Origin: Mesostigma viride
Taxonomy: Eukaryota > Streptophyta > Mesostigmatophyceae > Mesostigmatales > Mesostigmataceae
Length of the DNA: 20,954 nucleotides
NCBI GenBank assembly: GCA_009746045.1
Contig: RPFO01000526.1
Span: 1-20,954 of the forward strand
Direction: 5' to 3'
A program made the position numbers and the translations under genes. Shown piece after piece: positions 9,226-17,261 of this stretch (the stretch's first letter is position 1; every line of letters starts with the position of its first letter). The notes beneath the pieces are model-generated. The model had not been told where the DNA came from. It was given only the letters and a program-made list of their open reading frames with translations, and made no database searches.

Positions 9226-10189
9226 ATGTCGAATTCGGACTCTGAAGCTAGGACAAACACCTTTGCGCGTGCAGCAACGGTAGCGGCGTCCAGTCCAGTA
9301 CCCGCAGGAGGGCACGAGGACTCGGGGAAGTGCGCCGAAATATTCGTGCGGTGTCGGCACCGGGCGAGTACGTCCGAGGAGCAGCCGAGCAGCTGCTGAG
9401 ATTTCGCGAGGACCTCGCGGAAATCATCAGAAGGCTGCCAGCGTCTTGGCGGGCTGGCCACACAAACGCATTCGCGTTTGAGCAGGTGGTCACTCTGCTT
9501 TTGCAGATAATTGCCATAAGCCTCGGGGGTGCCCGAGAGATAAACGACCTTGTCGCCAATCTCCGCCTTGGGGACGACTACACCGGCGTGCCAAACGTGG
9601 TGCAGGTCGCCCGGGACAGGCGGGAGGCCATCGTTCGTGGCAGTACGCAGGCGTTGGTGGCAGAGTGCCAGAATCTGGCGCACTCTGTCTTAGAGTTGAC
9701 CAGAGGCGCTGCTGATCGTGTCTTCATTACTCTTAATCCCTTCTCCATCTACACTAGTCGGGATACTCCACATTCTCGCCGAGAGTTAAACCAGCTAAGT
9801 TTGACTGTCGACGTGGTTGGCGGTCGAGAGGTCTCAGCCGACGACGCCTTCTACGACTTCGTAGATCAGCCAGCAGGGGCGGTAGTACAGCCGGCCCAGA
9901 GGCGTCACGAGGGCGACGGCTCTCAGGAGGGCCGTGAGCAGGCGCAGCGGGACGAGCTTAATCGCTACCACATTGACGACAACGTTGGTTTAGGTGAGGC
10001 CATTTGCTGAGGTGGGGGCGTTCTCGCTGGATACGTGATTACGCGTATGGTTTGAGGCTTCCGGTGGTTATTAGGCCTGTGCCTACTCACGACGACCAGG
10101 GGCAGCCATTGAATCCGGTGGAGGGACCGTTCCACGAGCCAGCACCTGCACCGGTTGCAGGAGAAGCTTCGTCTGAAAACGAGGCTTGA
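9226..10189 (+). CDS. ORF1 upstream of gag, unknown function, two frame breaks
   Basis: The ATG at 9226 is the first after the LTR. The frame runs from 9226 to about 9325, continues one frame back (-1) at GGGG (9324-9327) to about 10005, then shifts -1 again at TTT (10003-10005) and ends at TGA 10187-10189. This makes about 321 residues. The middle is rich in Arg, Glu and Leu and likely helical (RFREDLAEIIRRL, then a hydrophobic LLLQIIAIS segment). The C-terminal third is acidic and Pro-rich (PAPAPVAGE). I do not recognise a domain. Position suggests an accessory or Gag-like structural protein, which is inference. Open reading on both sides of each break, with similar composition, supports a single protein. 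It ends 68 bases before gag. Confidence 0.6.
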
Positions 10190-10257
10190 GGGGGTGGAGG
10201 ATAGGTGGAGAGTTTGCTGTTTTCTTGTTGCAAAGTTGGTCGCAGCCATTGTATATA

Positions 10258-11580
10258 ATGCCTAGGAGGGCAAGCCGGGGTGCGGCGACATTCGAGGAGC
10301 AACGGGAGCGAACGGCAGAGGAGGACATCGCCAGAGAGGAAGGGGAGGCGATGGAGGAGAGGGGCGTGGAGGCGCCAGCTGGGCAACCTATCCCAGAGAT
10401 GGACCCCAGGCCGGGAGAACACACAAGCGGTGGCGTGATGGGCAAGCTGAGGCGGAGAAAGTCAAGCGTGCCAGGCGACCTACGGATGCAGTGGTGCTCA
10501 CAACGCCTGGTGAGGAGGACGCCATCGTCACCCCAGGTGTGCGTGCTGCAAAGCAAGCTGCTGTTCACGATAGGGTGTCTGGTATGTTGCCCGAGCGTTT
10601 GGAGGCTAGGATTGACCCTCCCCAGGCACCACCAGTGCGTGTGGGGAGTGTGTTGCCTGGCACCCGTCCATTTTCTGATGCTGTGACAGTCATGAATGGG
10701 CAGAAAGCGCTCAACCCTCCCTGAAGCAAGACAACCTGGATAAATGGCTTGATGACATGAAGCTAGTCGTGGGCTCTGTCGCAGCAGGTGTGGATATTGT
10801 CAGGGTGTTTCACTCTTCCACCGCAAACAAGGGGTCGTCTGAAAGGGTCAATGACATGGCTAGGCATGCTCTGAAAGAGGGGCACACTTGGCTGCAGTTC
10901 CTAGATGACATCAAGGAGGAGTTTTCTGACAGGGTTCACAATCTCACCATGGAAAAGAAGAGAGAATTTGATGAGTTTGAGATCAAGGGTGAGGTGGCTG
11001 CTGAGCTGGCCAGGTTTGAGTTGATCGTGGAGGCAGGCAAGAAGCAGGGCTTCAGTGTGACAGTCAGGGCAGCAGCAGACCACTTCTTTGATAAGATGGG
11101 CTTGTCAGAGGAAGGTAGGGCTACTGCTAGGCAGCTCTGTGATCTCACTGATGGCACCTGGGGGGCTCTGAAGCGTGTGATACTAAACTTCAGGACCCGG
11201 GTCCCTACCTGCAAGGGTATCAGTTCTCAGGGAGGGTCAGCGTCTCAGGCTAGCCAGGGCAAGAACCGTACCCCATCTGGGACACGGTATGGTAGCAGGA
11301 GAAGGAAGCAGGCCCAGAAGGAGCAGAACCAGGGTGGTGGAGGGGTCAGCAGGGGAACCAGAATCAGGGGAACCAGTCTGGCAACCGTAACAGCCATCAG
11401 CAGGGTAAGGGTGGTGGCCAGGGGCAGAATAACAATCAGGCCTCAGGCAACCAGAACAAGCAGGACAGCAAGGCCCCAGGGGGAGGGTCTGGCAAGAGCA
11501 AGTGTTTTGCTTGTGGCAAGGAAGGTCACTGGAAGAGGGATTGCCCAAACAAGAAGAAGGGGCAGTCTGATCAGAAGTGA
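10258..11580 (+). CDS. gag: Gag polyprotein with CCHC zinc knuckle, three frame breaks
   Basis: The ATG at 10258 begins a basic MPRRASRG segment followed by an acidic, Glu-rich helical stretch. The frame shifts -1 between about 10400 and 10440, again -1 near 10715-10720 (CCCTCCC), and again -1 at the GGGG of 11342-11345. With these allowed, Gag is about 441 residues. The core (10757-11210) is a helical capsid-like region. After a Gln/Asn/Gly-rich linker a zinc knuckle reads CFACGKEGHWKRDC, a C-X2-C-X4-H-X4-C motif with Cys at 11503, 11512 and 11542 and His at 11527. The protein ends in a Lys-rich tail and a TGA at 11578-11580. Gag should form the virus-like particle and bind element RNA. The same frame continues into pol after the TGA. 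Confidence 0.82.
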
Positions 11581-11586
11581 CTAGTG
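11578..11586 (+). promoter_or_regulatory. Candidate readthrough stop codon between gag and pol
   Basis: The gag stop is TGA followed directly by CTA GTG in the same frame as pol. UGA followed by CUA is a known leaky stop context in alphaviruses and some cellular genes. No ATG is needed for pol if some ribosomes read through. A possible stem downstream pairs TCCC and GTGT (11593-11600) with ACAC (11611-11614) and GGGA (11621-11624). Confidence 0.6.
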
Positions 11587-14500
11587 AAGCAGTCCCGTGT
11601 ACATAGTGAGACACCCTGTGGGGACACAGCTTCACATGTAAATAAATCTGGGCAGGGTGCCACCTCTGATCAGCACCAGGGGTGTACTGATGTTCTCATT
11701 CCACAAGATTGCATGCATGCTGCAGCACAACAATCCCCTCAACTGTCAACAGGTGGAGGGTCCCCAGACAGGGTTGGCTCTGGGAGCCTAGATGCTCTGC
11801 TGGGAGGGTCTGCTGGGTCCTCTGGATCCAAGATGCAGAAGGTGGATGTTGCGTCCTCACACGCAGGGCCCGTCCAGGCGTCTTCCCAGGTGCGTAATCT
11901 GGCTAGGCAACTGAGCTACACGGATGCTGGACGCAGGCTGCACAATATCTTTGGTCACACAGCCATGGCTGAGATGTTTGGTTGGAAGATTGGAGATGAG
12001 CCACTGAGGGAAGCATGCAGGGCTGCAGCTGAGCAATGTGCTTGTAAGGAGAATGCTGCCAAGAAGCCAAGGTCCCATGCTAGGGAGCCTGCCAGGGAGA
12101 AGGGGGACATCCAGGTAGACGTCCAGCATATCAGGGGCTTATACATTTTGGTGGCAGTGGACAGATTTAGCAGGTACAGGCTGCTCCAGATTCTGCCAGA
12201 TATGAAGGGGAATACCCTGCTGCTGGGCTTGCAGACTCTCTTACCAGGCTTTGGGGTGTACAAGACAGTACAGGCTGATATTCAGTTTGAGTGCCTACTG
12301 TCACAGCAGGAGCAACTGCCATGCAAGCTGCTGGTCACGCCCAGGGAGAGCCATGGACAGCAAGGTGCTGTGGAGAGATCCATCAGGGAGGTCAAGACCG
12401 TAGTGCTGGCAGAACCTAAGGTGCCACTGGTAGCATCTGCTTTGGAGAGGGCAGTGTGGACCAGGCAGGTGGAAGAACAGTTGAACCTCAGAATAAACTA
12501 CTATTATGACGGGGTGGCTGTCAATCCTGTAGCACTGCAGTTTGGGATGCTAGCCCAGGAAGTGGTCCAGGCTTGCTTGAGGAAAGCAGACAGGGTGTTT
12601 GCTCAGTTGAGACGCAAGGATAGGGGCTGGAATGTGCTGAGGCCTCAGGTGGGGCTGAAGGTCAGAATGTGGAAGGAGCCATCAATGCAGGGCAAGAGGG
12701 GCAAGTGGCAGAACGGGGTGGTGACCTGTGTGGAAGATGCCAATCGTTCCTGCCTTGTGGCCTTGGAGAGTAATCCCAGGCATGTTTACAGGTTGAGCTG
12801 GGCCAACGTCAAGGAACGCAAGCCACATGCAATCTGGCCTGCAGACGGGCCTGGACCCCAGTGTTGGCTGGAGGGCCAGGTTAAGGACCAGGTAGTTGAT
12901 GTGCCTGTCACTGACGTGGGAGGTGGCTATCCCTCTGATGATGATGAGGTGCAGGAGGCAACTGCATCACCTGTGGTGGAGCCAACGGGGGCTGGGCCTG
13001 CACCAGGGTCCAAGAGGCCACTCATGGCAGACATTGTCCGGTCGCTCATGTTCAACAAGCACAAGGATCCCAAGGTATCTAAGTTGACTGAATGGGGTTC
13101 TTGCTGGGCTGCTACCCTAGAAGTGGATACTAACTCAGAGGTGTCTATCATCAGGGTGGAGGATGCTCAGGGCCTGAAGGTGAATAAGGCTGGCTGCAGG
13201 GCAGTGAGTGACTTTACGGGCACTGTAACAATGAAGATCCTAGGGGAAGTGACTGTGCCTATCCTGGGTGTCCCCACTGCGTTCTGTGTGGTGGAAGGGT
13301 ACCAGGGGCCTGCCATTTTGGGCCAGAATTTCTTGTGCATGCCAGGAGTGACTCTGTCAGCAGATGAGCTTGCACTAGAAGGTCACGGCAGTTTGCCCCT
13401 CCAGAGATATCACTACTCCAAGGGTCTAGCTGTGGCAGTCAAGGCTGTGAAGGGGCAGCAGAGTGTGGGGCCTGAAGGCAAGGAGCCCATTGCTGAGGAC
13501 TTGTTGATCATCCCAACCACCCTAGATCCACGGGACTTGGGGGTGCACAAGTACCAGATTGCTGGTCACAGTCCTATTTCCTGGCACCAGTTGGTAGAGT
13601 TGATGCAAAGCCCCAAGATGGCTAAGGCATGGATTCTAGGGTTTGTCTCCAGTGGGCATGACTGGATAGTGTCTAACTGTGCTGAGCCTGTGGATGAGTT
13701 GCCCAGGGAGCATCAGTTGCTAAGGCTCTTGTTTGTGCTCAAGCTGAAGGAGATAGACGGTGTGCAGGTGCCACATGTGAGGCCAGTTGTGACTGAGTAC
13801 CATGGCACGGGGGAGCTGACAGATGAGGAGTTGTATACGCCTGGGATGCTGCATGATACCTGGAGGATTGTTCTGTGTATATATCTGTCTTTCCTGGTCA
13901 AGGGCATTGCGTACAGCTCTGTGCTGATTGATTTCAAGAGGGCTTTTCTCAAGGTGATGTGGAGCAGGCCAAGGAGACGTGGCGTGATATCCCTCCCTTC
14001 TTTGTAACAGTGCCCAAGGTGTGGAGAGCAGAGATCAAGTCAAAATATCTCAGAATACTCAAGGGTTTGGAGGGTCTCAGGTCCAGCCCTATCATCTGGA
14101 GAAAGAGCCTGGAAAAGTTTCTGAAAACTCACTGTGGCTTTACTGTGTCTCCAGTTGATCCTTGCTTGTTCCAGAGTACTCATGAAGGGTTGCCTGTGTT
14201 TGCATCTCTGCATGGAGATGACCTGCACCTTTAGGGCCTCCTGAGTGGGTGGATTCAGTACTGTCCAAGATCCAGAAGAGGTTTGAGTTAGGAAAGGTCC
14301 AGCACATGAAGCAGGATGAGCCCATGGTGTTTTGTGGAATGCAGGCCACGCTGATCAAGAGGGCAGGTACTTGGTTTATCAAGATGGAGGGTGGCAACAA
14401 CTATCCTCAGCAGATCATTGATGCCCTCCAGCAGCCCATTACCCAGGCCAGGTGTGCCACAATCAGGGGAATGTTGGCTTGGCTAGCTAGCATTTGTGCC

Positions 14501-15118
14501 CCAGATTTGTTGGTGCTGAGTAGGCTCACAGATGCTCAGCTGGTTGAGGTAGGGGCAGAGCAGGTGGTTGAGTCTGTCAGGAGCTCACCTCCACTCATAC
14601 TGGCAGCTGTGGACTTGTACAAACCACTCAACATGGTGCTTTTTGTGGACAGTTCCATGGACAGCAGGAAGGTGACGGATGTCAGGGGTAGGGCAGCAGC
14701 ACTCATTACACTACAACAGGAGCACACTTCTCTGGTCAGCTGGTACAGTAGGTTACAGAACAGGGTGACGCCCAGCAGTGACATTGCTGAGTGCAGGGCA
14801 ATATGTGAGGGGCTACACACTGCTCTTTACCTCAGGGAGTTATTCTACCAGCTCTGTCAGGTAGCTTCCTGTAGCTTGCAGCTGCACACACTGGTCAAGA
14901 CAGACAGCATGGGCATGGTGCAGTTTGTGCACAGACAGCTCGCCAGGAGCAGGGATCTGGATTATTTGTTGCTGAAGGAGATGTCTTACCTTGCTCATCT
15001 TGAACATGTGCCTGGTGTTGACAACCCAGCAGACGCCCTCACCAAGCTGGAGAGCAAGGCTGAGCTACAATACCCTGTGCTCAAAGGGCTCATGGACCCC
15101 TTTTCTGGTGGGACTTGA
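11581..15118 (+). CDS. pol: Pol polyprotein: integrase, protease-like, reverse transcriptase, RNase H; two frame breaks
   Basis: Pol is in frame with gag after the UGA and runs open to about 13955. There it shifts -1 at AAGG (13952-13955), continues to about 14232, shifts -1 again at TTT (14230-14232), and ends at TGA 15116-15118. The allowed length is about 1179 residues. Domains in order are the integrase zinc-binding motif and DDE core, a retropepsin-like domain, RT and RNase H. The roughly 120 residues between the UGA and integrase contain no protease signature, so the only protease candidate lies after integrase. Both breaks fall inside RT, so as sequenced the enzyme would be truncated just after its first catalytic Asp. 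The almost identical LTRs argue that the copy was active recently or is mis-sequenced at these runs. Confidence 0.85.
11905..12850 (+). other. Integrase domain of Pol
   Basis: A zinc-binding HHCC motif is visible: His at 11941 and 11956 (HNIFGH), Cys at 12037 and 12043 (CAC). The catalytic core has Asp at 12118 (VDVQHIRG), the usual AVDRFSRY strand, Asp at 12277 (QADIQFE) and Glu at 12373 (GAVERSIREVK). Fifty-two residues lie between the two Asp and 31 between Asp and Glu, slightly shorter than usual for copia. The Asn and Gly residues common after the second Asp (SDNGGEF) are missing. The C-terminal part to about 12850 has a KGKWQNGVV-like segment and a VYRLSWANVKERKPH strand. Confidence 0.85.
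13081..13400 (+). other. Retropepsin-like protease domain located after integrase
   Basis: The segment reads LEVDTNSEVSII (Asp-Thr-Asn at 13126-13134). Next come a GLKV turn, a GTVTMKILGEVTVPILG strand pair, AFCVV, and AILGQNFL (from 13312). This is the layout of a single retropepsin monomer: active-site loop, flap region, and the ILGxxFL helix near the end. The active-site triplet is DTN instead of DTG or DSG, which may lower activity or mark a variant family. No other candidate protease is seen in gag or pol. The assignment rests on motif order only. Confidence 0.68.
13500..14400 (+). other. Reverse transcriptase domain of Pol
   Basis: The first catalytic Asp lies in LIDFKRAFL (13930-13932), the counterpart of copia QMDVKTAFLNG. 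After the frame break come GDVEQ, then LKGLEGLRSSPIIWRKSL, which matches LYGLKQSPRAWY, then GFTVSPVDPCLF. The active-site turn reads HGDD (14211-14222) where copia RT normally has YVDD. A second frame break follows at 14232, and the thumb-like region continues in the next frame with a RFELGKV segment. The order and motifs are clearly Ty1/copia. Confidence 0.85.
14620..15080 (+). other. RNase H domain of Pol
   Basis: The copia RNase H signature is present in one unbroken frame: Asp in LFVDSSMDSRKVT (14648-14650), SLVSWYSRLQNRVTPSSDIAE with Glu at 14789-14791, Asp in KTDSMGMV (14903-14905), and the final ADALTK with Asp at 15032-15034. This domain would remove the RNA strand during reverse transcription. 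All expected acidic residues are in place. Confidence 0.88.
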
Positions 15119-15529
15119 AGTCCAGCCTTTGCCAGTTGGTGGCTGACCAGTGCTGTTGTCCCCAGGGGGGAGGGCAACAGGTAGCCTACCTGTCACCAAG
15201 CAGGTAGAAGGCTCAACAGGAGCAAGCTCTTCCTGTAAAGGATTAGCACAGTGGGATGCCTTTGGCCTCGGGCAGTTAGGCCATGACAGGGCAGGCCATG
15301 TTGAGAGTTCTTCCAGGTTGTTTGTATATATCTCTCTTGTTTAGTTTTCTTTAGCTGTGAATAAGTGACAACCTTGGATATTATGGTGTTGTAACCTGAC
15401 AGTTGGGCCTTGCTGGTGCAGGCTGGTCCACTGGGAACACTCAACATTGGTTTTGGTGGATATTCTATAATAAACATAATCATGTTGTATGCCAATCTCT
15501 CTTGTTGTCTGTCATGTGACCAGGTTAAG

Positions 15530-15576
15530 TTTAACCTGGGGTTCTGGGGTAGGGTTCGATTCCCTAGTTGAGCCAC
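15530..15576 (+). other. Hairpin plus tRNA T-arm / B-box-like motif
   Basis: A perfect hairpin has arms CCAGGTTAA and TTAACCTGG (15530-15549). Eleven bases later TAGGG-TTCGATT-CCCTA (15560-15576) forms a perfect five-pair stem with a seven-base loop. It contains GGTTCGATTCC, which fits the Pol III B box GGTTCGANTCC. I could not complete a tRNA cloverleaf or find a convincing A box, so this is a fragment or chance mimic. Confidence 0.55.
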
Positions 15577-16066
15577 AGCCTGGTATGTATGACTCCTGGG
15601 CTTTAACACCCAGTGATGACATGGGCTCCCCATCAAGCAGTGGCACAGTGGTGTTGAAGTGGTTTCCATTGGTGAACATTTGGATGGATGATGCCTGGAA
15701 CGCTCGGGGCGGGCGCCATGAAACGGGCGCCAGTGATAACTGGGAAGACCAGGAACTCACTGTAATACGTTTCCTGTAGTCAGGGCCTCTCATTCAGATA
15801 TCCAGGATATGTTGCCTAAGGAATATTCAATATCCTCCTTTAAGCCCAAGCCAAGGTACAGTTGCAAAAGAAAGGGTTGGGGATGACCTGCAGGTCAAGT
15901 TAATGATCAGATGGCAGGGTTGAACCATAGATCCCTAAAAGGATACCATTAAGGTGGCAAAAGGGGTGCTCATGAGGCTTATTATAAGTCCAGGGTAACC
16001 AGGTGTCCATTTCACAAGGCAGCAAGGAATGGGTTGGTCATGGTGTGAAGCTTGCAGCTCCAAAAC

Positions 16067-16079
16067 AAGAAAGGGTTGG
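16067..16079 (+). other. Candidate polypurine tract
   Basis: AAGAAAGGGTTGG lies directly against the 3' LTR, where the plus-strand primer tract is expected. The two T residues interrupt a purely purine run. An identical 13-mer is at 15868-15880. Confidence 0.55.
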
Positions 16080-16723
16080 AGTTAGCATATTGGTGATGCA
16101 ATATGCTAAGCATATCATACTTGAAGTGGCCTTTCCAACGCCGTGCTAAACGCCTCATTTGGACAAGGAACTTGAGAGTTATCAAGTCCCGAAGTAATGC
16201 CGCCGGACGCTACAGCAGTACCAGGACTAAGGACACGTGAGGGACAGGGCACGTGGCAGTGTTGGGTGAACCATCACACGTTACGTGTCACAGGACCGAC
16301 TGTCACTAGGAGGTACTGTGGTCAATATTGGTTGATGGTACCAAGAATGTCACAGGACTTCAGGACTGGCAGTCCTGCAGGCCTGGGATGGACGGGTACT
16401 TGTCATGACGGATAAATCCAGAGCGTTACTGTCATTCATGGAAGGACAGACGTCCTGGATTGATGCAACCAAGGAAATTGACAGTGGCGGACCTGCCAAG
16501 GCGTGCAAGGCCTGGCAGCAATGGTGAGACCTAGAAAGGCTCGGACACAGCAGTGGCCAAGCGTCTTTTCCCAACACCGTCCGTGGGTACTGCCGCCTCA
16601 GGCTAGTGACCACAGGGTAGTGAGGCAACTGTGGTAAAGGTTAAAAGCCGCTGGTTGAAACCATGGCTCCATTCATCACATCTTGGGAAGACCAGAAACT
16701 CACTGTTCCGCGTTCATCTAAAT
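16080..16723 (+). repeat. 3' LTR
   Basis: Same 644-bp sequence as the 5' LTR, offset exactly 7522 bases with no indel and one substitution at 16706. It ends CTAAAT, followed by six C and the resumed minisatellite. Confidence 0.92.
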
Positions 16724-17000
16724 CCCCCCACACCCACGCATGCATGACAGCCCCCCACACACCCACGCATGCATGCTAGCCCCACACACACACCCACGCA
16801 TGCATGCCAGCCCCCACACACACCCACGCATGCATGCCAGCCCCCCCCCACACTTACGCATGCATGCTAGCCCCCCACACACACCCACGCATGCATGCCA
16901 GCCCCCCCCACACACCCACGCATGCAGGCTAGCCCACCCCCACACCCACGCATGCATGCCAGCCCACCCCCACACCCACGCGTGCATGCCAGCCCACCCC
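16724..17000. repeat. Minisatellite, right block (nine units of 29-32 bp)
   Basis: ACGCATGCATG-type cores recur near 16736, 16765, 16796, 16826, 16856, 16887, 16918, 16948 and 16978. This is the same unit as the left block, with more length variation in the C/CA spacer and TGCCAGC alternating with TGCTAGC. It is the other half of an array of about 14 units split by the retrotransposon. Confidence 0.92.
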
Positions 17001-17261
17001 TAGCTTGAGCGTGCTTGTAAAGTTTTTGCATGGTGGAGTGGAATATGTATTTATTGCATTAAATGTTAATTTTATCATGAATGAAAATGGTCAACATTGC
17101 CGAAGTGCCCCTAAATTGCTCAATATTGTGTGCTCAAGAATTCAATGAGGATTGTCATCATGGAAACCCGCACAAATTCACGATTCCGGGCATGCATGTG
17201 AAAGTATCAAGAACAATTTTCAATTAAGAATGGTATCTCATTGTTCCATGAATCAATATGA
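17001..17261. other. Unique spacer between the minisatellite and the satellite
   Basis: About 260 AT-rich bases with no gene, repeat or motif that I can support. Confidence 0.5.

Larger units (their letters stand above)
15119..16079 (+). other. 3' noncoding region of the retrotransposon
   Basis: About 960 bases between the pol stop and the 3' LTR have no coding frame I can support. They contain a 9-bp hairpin and a tRNA T-arm-like hairpin (15530-15576), a 22-bp near-copy of LTR sequence (15741-15762), an 11-mer complementary to the start of the internal region (15759-15769), and two copies of a purine-rich 13-mer (15868-15880 and 16067-16079). Confidence 0.7.
8558..16723 (+). mobile_element. 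Ty1/copia-like LTR retrotransposon, 8166 bp, recent insertion
   Basis: Two 644-bp direct repeats (8558-9201 and 16080-16723) flank ORF1, gag and pol on the plus strand. They differ at one position (A at 9184, T at 16706). The element lies inside a minisatellite. Runs of C on both outer sides (8550-8557 and 16724-16729) are compatible with a 5-bp CCCCC target duplication, though the homopolymer makes the edge ambiguous by a base or so. Integrase ahead of RT, with RNase H last, places it near Ty1/copia. Unusual points are the LTR termini AG...AT (short imperfect inverted AGTTAG/CTAAAT), the protease position, an upstream ORF1, and an in-frame UGA between gag and pol. Seven -1 frame breaks interrupt the coding region. 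Confidence 0.93.

Noticed and set aside
15480-15620. A complete tRNA gene
   Set aside because: Only the T-arm is convincing. I could not find a matching acceptor stem, D-arm or anticodon arm.
15489-15779. Forward open frame of 96 codons after pol
   Set aside because: No similarity to an envelope or other known accessory protein, and it overlaps the hairpin and T-arm-like structure.
16724-17000. Telomeric repeat (C-rich, CCCACACACCC-like)
   Set aside because: The unit is about 30 bp with an invariant GCATGCATGC core and is interstitial, so it is a minisatellite rather than telomere.
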